DNA from: Salvia splendens
Taxonomy: Eukaryota > Streptophyta > Magnoliopsida > Lamiales > Lamiaceae
Assembly (NCBI RefSeq): GCF_004379255.2
Contig: NC_056039.1
Location: 28,781,883-28,845,882, forward strand
Length of the DNA: 64,000 bases
Direction of reading: 5' to 3'
How positions within the stretch are numbered: position 1 is the first letter of the stretch; every line of letters starts with the position of its first letter. The notes under the pieces were generated by a model, which made no database searches, was not told the origin of the DNA, and was given only the letters and a program-made list of their open reading frames with translations. Positions 34,214 through 46,700 of the stretch are shown here, in pieces. A program made the position numbers and the translations under genes.

Positions 34214-37200
34214 TCAGGGTGGTGCCTCCAGTAATGTGGACACATCAAAGTTACCAACTACTCCTTGACTAAAAAGGCGCATTGCGGCTCCTTGAGAAAA
34301 TTTCCTTGCAAATAAAAAACAGGGAGCGGATGTGGAATTGTTACTGCACCACTCTGTCCTGTATTCCGTTTCATAGTATACGTGGTTGATATCCTGAAAA
34401 TACACAGGCCATAAATACAGAAGAACAACTTGTATCTGGGACAGCCTGAGATAAATTAAACAAACCGTTATTCTTTTTATTTGTTCTGATCCTGCATCTG
34501 CATAGCTAAATGTGAAAGGATGCCAACCACCATTATCCATGTTTGTTGTGGATTGGTTCCATACAGTGTAGGTAACTGTTCTTCTTTCTAGTTCAGTTTC
34601 AAGATCTTTCATCTACAAACCCAAAATATAAGAGAGGCGAGTATAAGTCAAGTGATTTGAAATCACAAGCAGTTGTTGGAGAGAAAGAGAAGTTATGTAG
34701 TTTGACCAGGTATGGTTGTGGTGGTATATGCATTATAAGAGTTTTTTGCTTACTGAGAGTAATGTCTGGACGTAGTGTTCATCTGGTATACAGTTGTGCT
34801 GTTTCTGAAGTTTCTGCATCCAATTCAATATTAGATGGTCAACCAATATATCACGCCATATGATAGAAATTGAAAATGCAGCATACACTAAAGAGCTACT
34901 AATCCTATTTACTTTGATGGATTGATTAATTTTGAGCATGTTTGACCATCATATCCTTCGTAGACTCTATCCTTATGTTTATCAATCAATCCTATCCCTC
35001 AAATAAACACTCCCTTACATAAAATTTGGTATATTTTCAAGGTTTATCATTATATTCACATTGGATCAGGCAGAAAAAAGGTAACTTACAAGATTCTTCC
35101 TGCCCTTACTTGCATCAACTGGTGGACGTCTCTGCAACAAAACACATTTTTCTAAGTTTATCAAATTTAACTATCCAAACAAATATTTACTCACAAAACA
35201 AAAGTACCTTACAGAACTTCTTGAAGATGGGAAAAACAATTTCATCATCAACAACTTCTTCTGCATGTCTTCTAATCAAGGTGACCCACTGAAGTAGATA
35301 ACCAATTAGATTCATATAGAGCAATATGTTTTAATAACTGTTGAATGAGTTTAGCACCCCTTTCATAAGAAGGCTCAATTATCTAGTAGATGTGTATCTT
35401 GTGGATATTTTTACATTGAGATTTGAGATAACAAGCATAACATATTTTGATGACTGTTGAATAAGTTTATTCACGCGTGCGGAAAAGGGGGCACCAAATT
35501 AGTCAAATCTGGTTTGAGTTAAGAGCAATCAGTTTATCAAAAAATGAGGCTCATTACTACCATGAAACAAGATATTAACCTGCGATCCTTTCCGCCATTT
35601 CTGCTTAGATATAGCTGGTGACATCTGTGGATTGTAGCGATCATCTTTTTTGTCAAGAAAGCTGTCAAAGGAAACTCATATTTAGCTATCCTATATAACA
35701 AATACTTTTAAATAGCCCATAATAAAATGTCTACAAAAACAAGTAGCCAAGAAGTGAAAACTATTTTAACTTTTATTGACTACCTGTCCACAAAACTTCT
35801 CGGAGAACCCATCAGATAGCTGTAAATATAGCTGAAGTTGTACAAAGGGACACAACTGTTTGCAAACATCTATAGTCAGAAAACGATCAATGTTCAAGTC
35901 ACATCTATGCAGAAAACATTAACGGATACACACATGTATGAGTGTATGACACAATATGGAAAAATAAAATTTGGCACAAACTGCATCTGTTATTATGAAA
36001 AAAAAAATCAGACAGAAACAGTAATTATGAAAATTAGGTGTTGATACCCATGAAATGACATCCCAAATTCAATATGATATGATAAATGCAATTTTTTTTA
36101 AGTGTATATTGCAACATCTTCTGGTTTTTGTTTCCTATACTTCAATATGTAAAGTTAAGCCCCATATACTTTCATATTTCCCTTTGAGTCCTTGACTTCT
36201 CCCCATTTGGGAGATATTTAACTATCCAAAGCAAATATTTACACAAAGCAAGATTTACAACGTACAAAAATAGTTAAAGTACACACAGAAAAAATGTTTT
36301 TTTTTCTGTAGGAATTGAAGAAGCTAAAAAGCCTAACCAAGCTACTTAAACGCCATAAATAATCGGGTGCCATGGCGGACGCCATCAAAATCTGCCACAA
36401 ATCACTGGGCAATGGCATTTTTACAAAATACTTCCATGGCAGTACTATTTAATAACACGGATGCTGTATCATGACACTCCTACTTGTTCTATGTTTTAGT
36501 AACACACAAAGCTATGAATAAATCCGACAATACTATAAGGGCACAGATACCTCAATATGACACTCCTATAGCCAGAACTTCAATCGACATTGGAACGTTT
36601 ACCAGCTTGTCTAATTTTGTTCATATGCTTAGTAGCTAAATGCACCATATTAGGTTGAACCAAAAGAATTTGCATACAACTTTATTCGACAAAAACACTG
36701 TTCTACGGCTATAATGAAGATGACCTGTCTGATAGAAGTACAAATCTTTGATTTGCAGGATCCTGAAGGGCTTCCTCCAAAAGTATTCTCTCAGCTTGAA
36801 TCATGCTTGCTTCTCCCCAGGCTACCTACACCATCACTCTTAATATCAATCTACTGTGGTCTGTGGCTAAGACAAGCAGCAGCAGAGGTTATGTGTCCTT
36901 CAGGTCACACATTCTAGTCATCAAGGATACTCAAGACACACATTGAAACACACACGAACCCTATAGGATATGGATTTGGACTTGCAGAATTTCATACACT
37001 TGCAAACTATATTTTAAACTTATTTTTCACATTCAACTAGATACTACATCTTCAAATCGGCTTATCCAAACAAACAATGAATAAAGTGGTGATATTACCT
37101 TAATGCTGTTTCTCAGTTGCCGGTCGAAAAAGACTGTCGATCTTGTAGTCGATTCATCAAACACAAAACCCGGCTCAGAATGTATATATATTGAAAATTT

Positions 37201-37712
37201 TGCCCTATCAACATTCTGCAAAGAGCCAAAGTGCGATTAAAAACTCAAATCAGAAGGAAATATAATCATCTCCGAGCAAAATAAAAGGCTGCAACATGTT
37301 ACAAGAGCAAGACCAAATCTCCTCCTAAAATCCTACTCCCTATTCTACTTTAGATAACCAAAGTCAGAAGTGAAGTACCAAAAGAATCGAGAAGCACAAA
37401 AACAAGAGATTTTCCCCAGCAAACAAAAATTGCACCAACCTCGAAAAAGCTCTCCCAAAGGAAATCAAGGGGTAAATTTCTCCGAACGAGAAACAAAAAC
37501 GCGACCTTAGGATTGCCGTTGAAGTCATAGGCGAGAAAGCGAGATTTCCGGGGCAGAGCAGCCGTGGACTGAGAATACTGCTGGATTCTGAGAAACGCGA
37601 AGACGCAAAGAGCGACGGAAAGTAGGATCACCAGCTTCCATCCGAGACACAACACGTGGCGCATCGACAGCCCCAGCTTAATCGATGCCTGTGCCCTCTT
37701 CGTCATCGCCAC
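34214..37712 (-). CDS. Core-2/I-branching (BC10-like) glycosyltransferase, 9 exons
   Basis: Exons on the minus strand: 37440-37712, 37099-37215, 36725-36825, 35784-35855, 35580-35661, 35208-35288, 35090-35131, 34466-34612 and 34214-34393. They join with GT-AG introns to 364 residues. It has a type II topology: a short basic cytosolic tail, a signal anchor at about 22-41 (CLGWKLVILLSVALCVFAFL), then a lumenal catalytic domain. Family blocks include PKVAFLFLVRRNLPLDFLWE, FSIYIHSEPGF, VAWGEASMIQAERILLEEAL, NQRFVLLSDS, CVPLYNFSYIYSYLM, SFVDSFLDKKDDRYNP, KWRKGSQWVTLIRRHAEEVV, and the C-terminal CFLFARKFSQGAA. These match plant proteins related to rice BC10 (Pfam Branch family). They are Golgi-type transferases with proposed roles in wall glycan or AGP decoration; the exact acceptor is unknown. 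The gene appears intact. Confidence 0.92.
36330..36480. other. Palindrome-rich patch in intron 3 of the glycosyltransferase gene
   Basis: The patch carries GCCATGGCGGACGCCAT, CAATGGCATTTTT and CTTCCATGGCAGTA within otherwise AT-rich intron. It resembles a decayed transposon insertion, but no ends or duplication could be set. Confidence 0.3.
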
Positions 37713-38327
37713 CGCTCACATACATAAAAAAATCGCCGAATCTCAATCCTAATACTTCCTCTTCTTTCTCCTCCTGTTGTTCAAAATATAAAAACAGTAA
37801 CTAAATCAACAATTAAGCAGTGAATTCACGGAAGGTGAGTTTGAGAGAAAGGGGAGTACATGTACATTGTAAGCGGAGAGCGCGATCGATGGCGTTAAGC
37901 AAAGCAATTTTGTTGAAATAATAAAATAATTGAAGTTTGGTTTGAAACGGAAGGTTTCTGGCGGTGATTCAGTTGGTTGGGTTGGGAGGTGCTTCTTCGC
38001 CAAGTGGAGGGGACAAGTTCAACGACGTCGTGTCACCATTTCTATTTCTATCCGCACTGTGCTGCCAATCAATCACCACATCCACGTTACTTCTTTCATG
38101 TTGATTCTAGATTATTTTATTTAACCCACATGGGTGATTTTCGATTTCAAAGATAAAATAATACCAAAATATAATCCATCTAAGATTGAGTTGTGGAATT
38201 GAATCTTATCAATCAAACACCCTCTATTAAGTATTATTGATCTTTGGTAGAGTAGTATATAATTTATTTATCTTAAAGCGCAGATAAAGCATTTGATAAA
38301 GGGTGGGTCTGATGAAGCCTGATGAAA
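37713..38327. other. Upstream region of the glycosyltransferase gene
   Basis: It should contain the 5' UTR and promoter (minus strand), with TC-rich patches near 37745-37790 and GC-richer sequence to about 38100. No ORF with a recognisable domain. TCTTATCAATCAAACACC at about 38205 looks like one end of a MITE without a partner. Confidence 0.4.
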
Positions 38328-38335
38328 GCCAGGAT

Positions 38336-39037
38336 TAGGGATGTCAATGTAGCCCGTAACCCGTGGGCTGGCCCGAATAGCCCGCCAAATTTATAGGGTT
38401 AGGGTTGAAAATTTCTAGCTCGATAAAATCAAAACCCGATTAGCCCGCACCCGATTAACCCGCAACCCATTAGGGCCAGACCCGAAAACCCGATGGGCTG
38501 GCCCGAAAACCCGATAAAGTTTCTATTATTCTATTTTTTTTTACTCCTAATTCGACATTTTATTGATTAATTTTAACTAAAAAAGAACTTTCAATTTTAT
38601 ATTATATATACAAATTATATATTAAATTTTTATTAATATAATAATTGATAAATAAATTAAAAACTTCAAATTCACAAGAAAAATATTTAAATTTCTAAAA
38701 CATGCATTAAAATTCTACGAAATATCTGAAATATTAGTATTTGATCATGTTTATGATTGAGTTTAAGCATATATCTCAAATATATCATAATTAAATGTTT
38801 TACATTGCATGAATATTAGTAATTTTAATAATTATTTATTGGGTTGATCGCATGTTAATATTATCGGTAGCAACCCGATTAACCCGGTGGGCTAGCCCGA
38901 AACCCGAGCTTTTAGGGTTAGGGCTGAGCTTTTATAACCCGAAAGAAATCACAACCCGATTAGCCCGCACCCGATTGACCCGCAACCCGAGTAGGGTTGG
39001 CCCGAAACCCGACGGGCCGGCCCGATTGACATCCCTA
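38336..39037. mobile_element. hAT-type MITE with perfect 8-bp TSD
   Basis: 702 bp with inverted ends TAGGGATGTCAAT / ATTGACATCCCTA and the 8-bp duplication GCCAGGAT (38328-38335 and 39038-39045). Both ends carry subterminal GGGCTGGCCCGAAAACCCG-like repeats. The interior is AT-rich and non-coding. An 8-bp duplication is typical of hAT elements. Confidence 0.92.
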
Positions 39038-39045
39038 GCCAGGAT

Positions 39046-39788
39046 AATAAACACTCATATTAATTTGTCTACATTAATTTTGAAATGAGACAAACCTATA
39101 TTCTTACACAAATACCCTCAAATTAACCTATATTTTTACCAAACATTTTTTTGTTTTTATTCAAAACATCCATTAGCTATTGTACAGAAGATGATATCTG
39201 AAAAATGTTTATCAAATATTCTTGTTCAATCTCATACTCCATATCTCAGACACCAACTACAAAACCTGAATAACAAATTTGTTACGGAGTGTCGCACATA
39301 ATCTCATACTTTGTGTCATTTGACTACCTTTGATAACCATTTTTGAGCCTCGGTGCTCGGCCATGCCTAATCGGCAACGAGAAGAACTAATTAATGCACA
39401 AACAAATAATACAAATTTCTCACGGGAAAGAAGGAACGAAATTAATGCACAACAAACACTACAACTTTTGTTGGACGGTAAATTAAGGAAATGAGATGAG
39501 TCTTATTTATAGAAAACTTGGAGATTGTTTCATGAACTTGGAGATGGAGACCCGCTACTACTTTATAGAAAGGAGTATAATGATAAAAAAAATTAATTTA
39601 TAATGTATAATTAAAAATCAAATCTGAATCATTAGATTAAAAATGAAATGATGAGATTAAAATCACATAGGTCAATTTTAGATCGCATGAATTAAAACAA
39701 TCTAAAAATGACCTTCGTACTTGGTTATGCATTAGGATTTGCTTATTTTTTTAACACTACCCCAACGCAATAAATACAAACAATATGA
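39046..39788. other. Gene-free AT-rich DNA between MITEs
   Basis: No ORF or element end recognised. Confidence 0.4.
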
Positions 39789-39790
39789 TA

Positions 39791-40343
39791 CTCCCTCCGT
39801 CCCAAGATAAGCAAGGCGTTTCATTTTTGCCCTCGTTTTGGAAAAATGATACTCCCTCTATCCCTCAAGAATATGCATTCTATCCTTTTTAATCCGTCCC
39901 ACAAGAATATGCACTTTCTAATTTTGAAAAGTCTTTTTTCTCTAATGAGATGAGACTCATTCCCCACTAATAATATTTTATTTACTTTTTCTCTTTACAC
40001 AATTCTTTCTCTTACTTTACTTTTTCTCCACTTCAACTATTATATACTCCATCCGTCCGCCATTAGGAGTCTCATTCCTTGGCGGCACGGGTTTTAAGAA
40101 ATATTAAGAAAGTGGGTGAAAAAAAGTTAGTGGAATAGGGGTCTCACTTGTATATATTAGTTTTAAATGAAATGCAAGTGGAATGAGTTAGTTGAAGATG
40201 AGACACTATTACCATTTATGGTAAAAGTGAACCGGGACTCCTATTCGTTGACGGACTAAAATGGTAAAACGAAACTCCTATTCGCGGGAAGGGAGTATCA
40301 TTTTTGCAAAAGAAACGCTTTGCTTATCTTGAGACTAAGGGAG
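39791..40343. mobile_element. Nested Stowaway MITEs
   Basis: The outer copy runs 39791-40343 with TA on both sides. Its left end CTCCCTCCGTCCCAAGATAAGC matches, inverted, GCTTATCTTGAGACTAAGGGAG at the right. A second Stowaway lies inside at about 40051-40297 (CTCCATCCGTCCGCC ... GGGAAGGGAG). A third, partial left end starts near 39852 (CTCCCTCTATCCCTCAAG). The order implies repeated insertion of the family into itself. Confidence 0.8.
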
Positions 40344-40345
40344 TA

Positions 40346-40770
40346 TGAGTTAACAAAGAGAAGCCTGTTGAGGGTTGAAGGCTACCGCGATCCAGTTTAA
40401 GCCTTTTATTAGGCACAGGACATATTTATGAATCACATTTAATGGAAGAGATACACTTCCTCTTTGATGAAGTTTCTAATATTGGTATTCTGGCTCGATA
40501 TAGAAAATGAAAATGAAAATGAAAATGAAAATGCAAATGCAAAGAAATTGAGTGAATAATTAGGAAGATCAAACGGAAGGGCGTACAACTCTCATTCCAA
40601 TAAAAATATTAACCAGTAGTATAACCATACAAACTTTTCGATGGAACCTCATTGAAGCTGATGTTAAAGTTGGAATCACTTGTTACAGCTTATATACTCG
40701 ATTGAACTTTAACTACTCTCTCATTAATTTACAACAGGATCGGTATACCAGCTCTCGCAGTTGGTGCGAG
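40346..40770. other. 3' flank of the OSCA-like gene, with a GAAAAT microsatellite
   Basis: It should contain the OSCA 3' UTR. A six-base repeat GAAAAT (about five units, 40503-40538) is the only structure seen. Confidence 0.5.
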
Positions 40771-43700
40771 CTAAGACAAAGAGCCTTCGTGATCTGGCAG
40801 AGATGGTGAGGATCCACCACTAAGTTTGCTGGGAGCTGGTGTATTTTTCCGCGACTGTTGTCTTTTCGTGGGCACAATCACGCTGTCATCAAGTTTCGTG
40901 TTGAATCCTTCATCTTCATCATCCTCTTCATCTTTGAAAACTGGGTGGATGTATGCATGCTGGAGATAGCCTTTCAAATTCAGGTTAGGCTCTCTTGCTC
41001 GTTCGAGTGTGTCTTTCATCATTGCTTCCTGAAACCAAGATGTGTATTGAATTACTATAAATATCTGACATAAATAGAATGATCCATGAATTTAGAAATG
41101 CTACAAACCTGTAAAGGATATTTAACAAAAGCTGGTTGATAACGGCCTTTGCAGTAGAGATGAAAGAAGATTGTCAACACCGGAAGCACAATAAGGACCA
41201 ATGGGGCCTCATATATACCTTTTGTGCCCATTAATCCCATCAGGACTATCTGCGAGAAGATCATGGCATAGATAATACGTCCGTGTACGTCTGGCCAGAA
41301 TGCTGCAGCACTTTCATATTCTTGATTGTATACATTTATGATCTGCACCAAGAAAAGGGAATACAATGTCAGTTGTATCTGTATTGGAAAGTCATCCACA
41401 CACGAGAGATCCATTGAATGTAATGTGAGAGAGAGAGAGAGAGAGAGAGTGAATGGGGATTATTCTACCTGGTGGCGAAATACCATGTATGCCAGAGCAA
41501 AGAAAACCAGTATAAAAGGAAGGAAAATTGGTGTCACCACAGCATAGACAAGGCCTAGAAGGAAATATAATTGTATCTGAGGTTCGCCGGTGTTAAAACC
41601 AATGCTTCCTGGATTCATCGCCTCATCTCTGTCCTTTTCTGTCTTCACTAGGAAGAAGTTTTTCAGATGGAAGAATATGAGTGGTTTCAGTCTTAAGATT
41701 TCTCCAGCAATACCAGCCCATCCATCAACCATTACATAAGTGATAAAGAAAGTTGCTTTCATAGGGATTGCAACACCAAGTGTCTCAGGGATTCTGCATT
41801 GCACAATCTCGTATAAGCTTACCAGTTAGTTCATTAAAAATAGGATACCATCCTCTCTTAGCATATTTTACACCAGAGAAGATCCATACATTTCTTAGTT
41901 ACGAGATGGGAAATATAACCATATCATCCCACCAGGTGATAAATGGTTTTAATGCTGTACAAAAAATAACCAAACAAATTTCCAATCCACCCATTGATAA
42001 ATGACTACATATGTAGTAAGAGTTTATGTTCAGATAACGTACTCTTTTGGTGACTGACGAAGAAAACTATCAAGTTGTGAAAGTGCACTTCCTGCTATTA
42101 TGCTCACAAGGAAAACATTAACAAAGTTGAACAGATAATATCTTAAGGCAGCTCTCCTCTCCAGAGCTGATATCGACAGAAAGCCCTCAAATTTGGACAT
42201 CATCATCAATATTGTTGGTAGCACTATAAGAAAAATCTTCAAAGCAAGCCCAGGAAGAACACCTTGGATGAAAGATTTAATAAATTTCCTGCACCACGAA
42301 TATAGCATTATTATTAATGTGGTAACATATATCACAACTAATAGTAGCAATATTTGTTTCCAAATTGATCATTCTACACAAGATAAACAACAATACAGCA
42401 CAGTACAGCCAAATATCTGTATTGCCAAATTGATCATTGGGGATAAGGTACACATGACTACACTATTCACAGAGAACTACAAGAAGCTAAGGCTTTGCAC
42501 AAGGATCATTGTGAAAAATCAAATTAGTATGCTACTACTTCTTTTCAAGATACTTGTTGCAATGTGTTCAATTTTCCGCACTTCAACCTTTGTCATTAAT
42601 AAACGCCCTCTAGTATGGAGGCTAATATGAGAAGAGTTAGCATAGCTTTCTCTAAACCTCCTAGGATCAACTATTTTGAAACTTAACTGTTTTTTGTGCG
42701 CGTGCCAAATATCAAGTATTGAAATGGACGGAGGTAGGAATGAAAAGTGCACTACGTGGATCTAAGTCCCCAAAAATATCCACAATTGATTAAGCAATTG
42801 GAGCAGTCCCTTCGTCTCTTAAGTTTCACTAGTTCTAAAGTGATTGTTGAACTTTAACCTTCCAAATGTCGGCCACTGACTTGATCAAAAGATTCAAAAG
42901 GTGAAAAAATGGAATGAGTAACTAATCTAGGAATAACTCGACACAAGTTAACAAAAGATGCTAACTAGTGCTCATAGTATAATCTATTTTATCATAAATT
43001 TAAGTTCTCTATTTTACAGGATGCCACCAATTCTTTTCATTATTCAAGACAAAAAAGAACACAATCTTAGTCTAATTGATTATATAGGCACATATATTAG
43101 CACCATCCATATCAGTCCCTTCGTCTCTTAAGTTTCACTAGTTCTAAAGTGATTGTTGAACTTTAACCTTCCACATGTCGGTCACTGACTTGATCAAAAG
43201 ATTCAAAAGGTGAAAAAATGGAATGAGTAACTAATCTAGGAATAACTCGACACAAGTTAACAAAAGATGCTAACTAGTGCTCATAGTATAATCTATTTTA
43301 TCATAAATTTAAGTTCTCTATTTTACAGGATGCCACCAATTCTTTTCATTATTCAAGACAAAAAAGAACACAATCTTAGTCTAATTGATTATATAGGCAC
43401 ATATATTAGCACCATCCATATCAGACTCTCTTATCTCATCTCACTCCTAGTGTTCTAAAGCTTAAAGGATCTTAATAGCACACCAAAAACTACAGCTCTA
43501 TCATTATACTATTAGAGAACAAAACTAAGCAGGTAGAGCCAATTCATCTTGTAACCTAAATTTGAGCATACTAGGCAGGTATACTCATTCTTTCTTGCAA
43601 GCTAAAGGTAAGCAGACTAAGAAAGTAGAGTCAATCTGTCTTGTTAGCTAAATCTAAGATAATGACGTGAAAAAACATTTCTGATCAACATTTTTTAATC

Positions 43701-46700
43701 TAAAAAGTTTACTGGGCTTTCTTCCAAGTTCAGTTAAAGACAAAGTCCTAATAACATTTGCAGAAAAATTGATCTTTGTGATATTACTTCAAATAAATAC
43801 TATTCAAGATCCTCATTTAAGATTTAAGAAAGCCGTGAAGCTTTTAACTTATGGTAAGGAGCCTCGGACTTATGGTAAGGAGCCTCGGCAATATATCAAA
43901 TCAGAAGGCATAAAGAGTGATGAATTGCAGTTCACATCATCATACAGTCAAGTAAATGCAACACACTTGAATTTCTAATAACCAGACAAGCTGAGGTTTT
44001 ATGATGAACGTAAACAGCTTTAGAAGAAACACTCACTCCTCAACAATTGGCTCGAGAAAAGGCAACCTCTTCTCAATACTCTCAATATTTGCAAGAGACT
44101 GAACGGCAGAAACAGGGATCATGAAGAAGAATGTAAGTAAGAAGAAAGCGACTGCAGCAATAAGCTTCCTAATAGTTATTGAAACATAAGGAATTGCCAG
44201 GTTAGGCCAGAATACATCACGTGGCTCTGCAGCCCATTCAGTCAACCACAAAGTTGGGTTTCTGGACTGCTGAGTTTGTGCACACACAGCAGCACCCCAC
44301 CTAGTTTTGAAAGAGACAAAAGCTGCTGGCATGATACACTTCGGATCAGTTTTTACCCTTTCCCGCTCTGCTTCAATCTACAAGTGAATAATATGATAAA
44401 ATTATAAGTTTAAGAATCATCAATTTGTATTTTGTAGTGAGCAAGACCAAGCAAGATCAGTCATCTAGTTAGCAGCAGAACATTAAGTAAATTAATGAAA
44501 CATAAAGTGACAGAAAGCAACTCTTAAATCATTTGAAATAGGTTATACTATTAAAAAGATAGAAATTGCCAATAATGGAATAATCTTTAATCTTTAGATG
44601 AACAAACAGTTGTGTGACTAACCAAAATCTGCAGATCATGTTTTTGTGTATGCTAATAATGCATGACACTACTGTAAAATTAAACAAAATTACATTAGTA
44701 TCAGGCATTAAACATCTTCTATGTAAAATGGTTAATAATCTTTCTGTAGCATCCACATAAACAATGAATCTATTAACTGAGCCATTAGTTGTTACCAAGT
44801 TAAACGGAGTTATTAGTTTGTTGAGCAACCAAAGATGAGCCAAGATGGTCCTTAGCCTGGTAGTAAAGGAAAGCTGGAGATCACAAGAGGCAACTATGAA
44901 AATGAAACCATTTTGTGTGATAACTACTGTTACATAAACCCTAAAAGATCTAACTGTGGATGCATTCTCTCTTTTTTGTTTGTGTGCACTCTGCATTCAA
45001 GAGAAACAAGCGAAATGAAGTTATAAACAGCCCCACAATAATAGGATAGATTTGTTTTTTTGGATGGTGGATTTATACGTGGCACGTGCAATACGGATTT
45101 TCTTATTTGTTTTGGAAGCTGGAGCTTTAAATGACAGATTGTGAAGTGCTCTAAATAATTATAATAATGTTGCATTTCAAATGCCATAGTCATATAGCAA
45201 GGAAGACTTCTTTCTAGTTACTTTTCAAGTGCAATTTTATTGTACTCACTTCTTGAGTCAGTCTCTCTATTTCAGCTGTCTGATAATCAATTCCATCCAC
45301 TTTATCCCCACAAAGGCCAAGAAAACCAGTCTGCAAGTTTGAAATAAGTAAATAGCACTCGTTAACTAGTGATTGAATAATAATACTAAACTGAAGATAC
45401 AGTTCCTAACAATTGAAACAGAAATGAGATGACTCAACGCAACAAAGAAACAGTACCTTAGCCATAGGTCGTTTCGCTTGATTCCTTGAATATTTTAATT
45501 GGTAATAGTCAAGCCAGTTTTGCTTTTTCTTCTTCTCCTCAACCAGTTTTGCAAGTTTGTTGGCATTGATTACAACCTGTATGTATTTGAAATCAGAAAG
45601 ATATTTAAACTTTGGCAGTAGACTACAGTTATCAACTACTATAATATGAGGACATGATATGACGAGGTCCACAGTACAGGGTGTTTAATAGAAAGTGACC
45701 ATGTTGACAAGAAAAGACAAGTAGAAATACTCCCTCCGTCCCACAAGAGTATGCACTCTTTCCTTTTTAGTCGGTCCCACAAGAGTATGCACTTTATAAT
45801 TTTGGAAACTCTTTTTTATCTAATGAGGCGGATCCCATTCTCCACTAACAATACTTTAATTACTTTTTCTTTCTACTTCTCTCTTACTTTAACAATTGTT
45901 CATTCACGGCAATATGTTTCTTCTATTTTGTACAGTCCAAGAGTTCAACATAGTCTCAATAGTGGTAAATATCAAAGTATCGTGAATCATTTCAGTTTAT
46001 GAAAGTGAAATCTGATACATTAATGAACCCTAACTGAAAATTTTAAGAAGCGTGCAGGATCACATAAGAAATCTAGAGGGCCTAGAGGCAGGCCATTTGG
46101 TTTGCCTCCTGTAGGGCTATATCAAAAATAACAAATGTAGAGGCAGATTCCTACAATTATACAGTGAAAATAACTGAAGGAGACTATTAAAAGGCGCATC
46201 TTATTGCTGCAATAAAAAAGAATGTCTTTCAATTATTAAAGTTACAAGTAGTCATAAATGAGATTGAGAACTAATCCTAAAATCATATATGAGACGTCAA
46301 AGAGAGAGTCTATAAATAATGAACCTCTTTTCAAATGGAAGGAGAATCATTTTCTGACAGGCATATACTTTTGTAAGAAAAGAACAGTATTCGATCAAAT
46401 TCACGGAGGGGAATGGCAGAGGGTTATTCTATGTGACATATCTGAATGAAGAAGACAGCAGACAACAAAAAGTCCCAGCAGAAATCTCAACTATTCTGAA
46501 AATATATATACATCTAAATACTAATTTGCAGTAAATCTTAGCAGTAACAAACCTGATGAGTTAGATAGTGATCTGGATGGTTGACCAAAAAAAAGTGCTC
46601 CACACATTCTGACACTGATTCATCAGTATCTGGAGGCACATTTCTGACAAGAACCTGCGCCGAAAAGTTTCACCAAAGTCCAAACTTGAGTGTTCAAACA

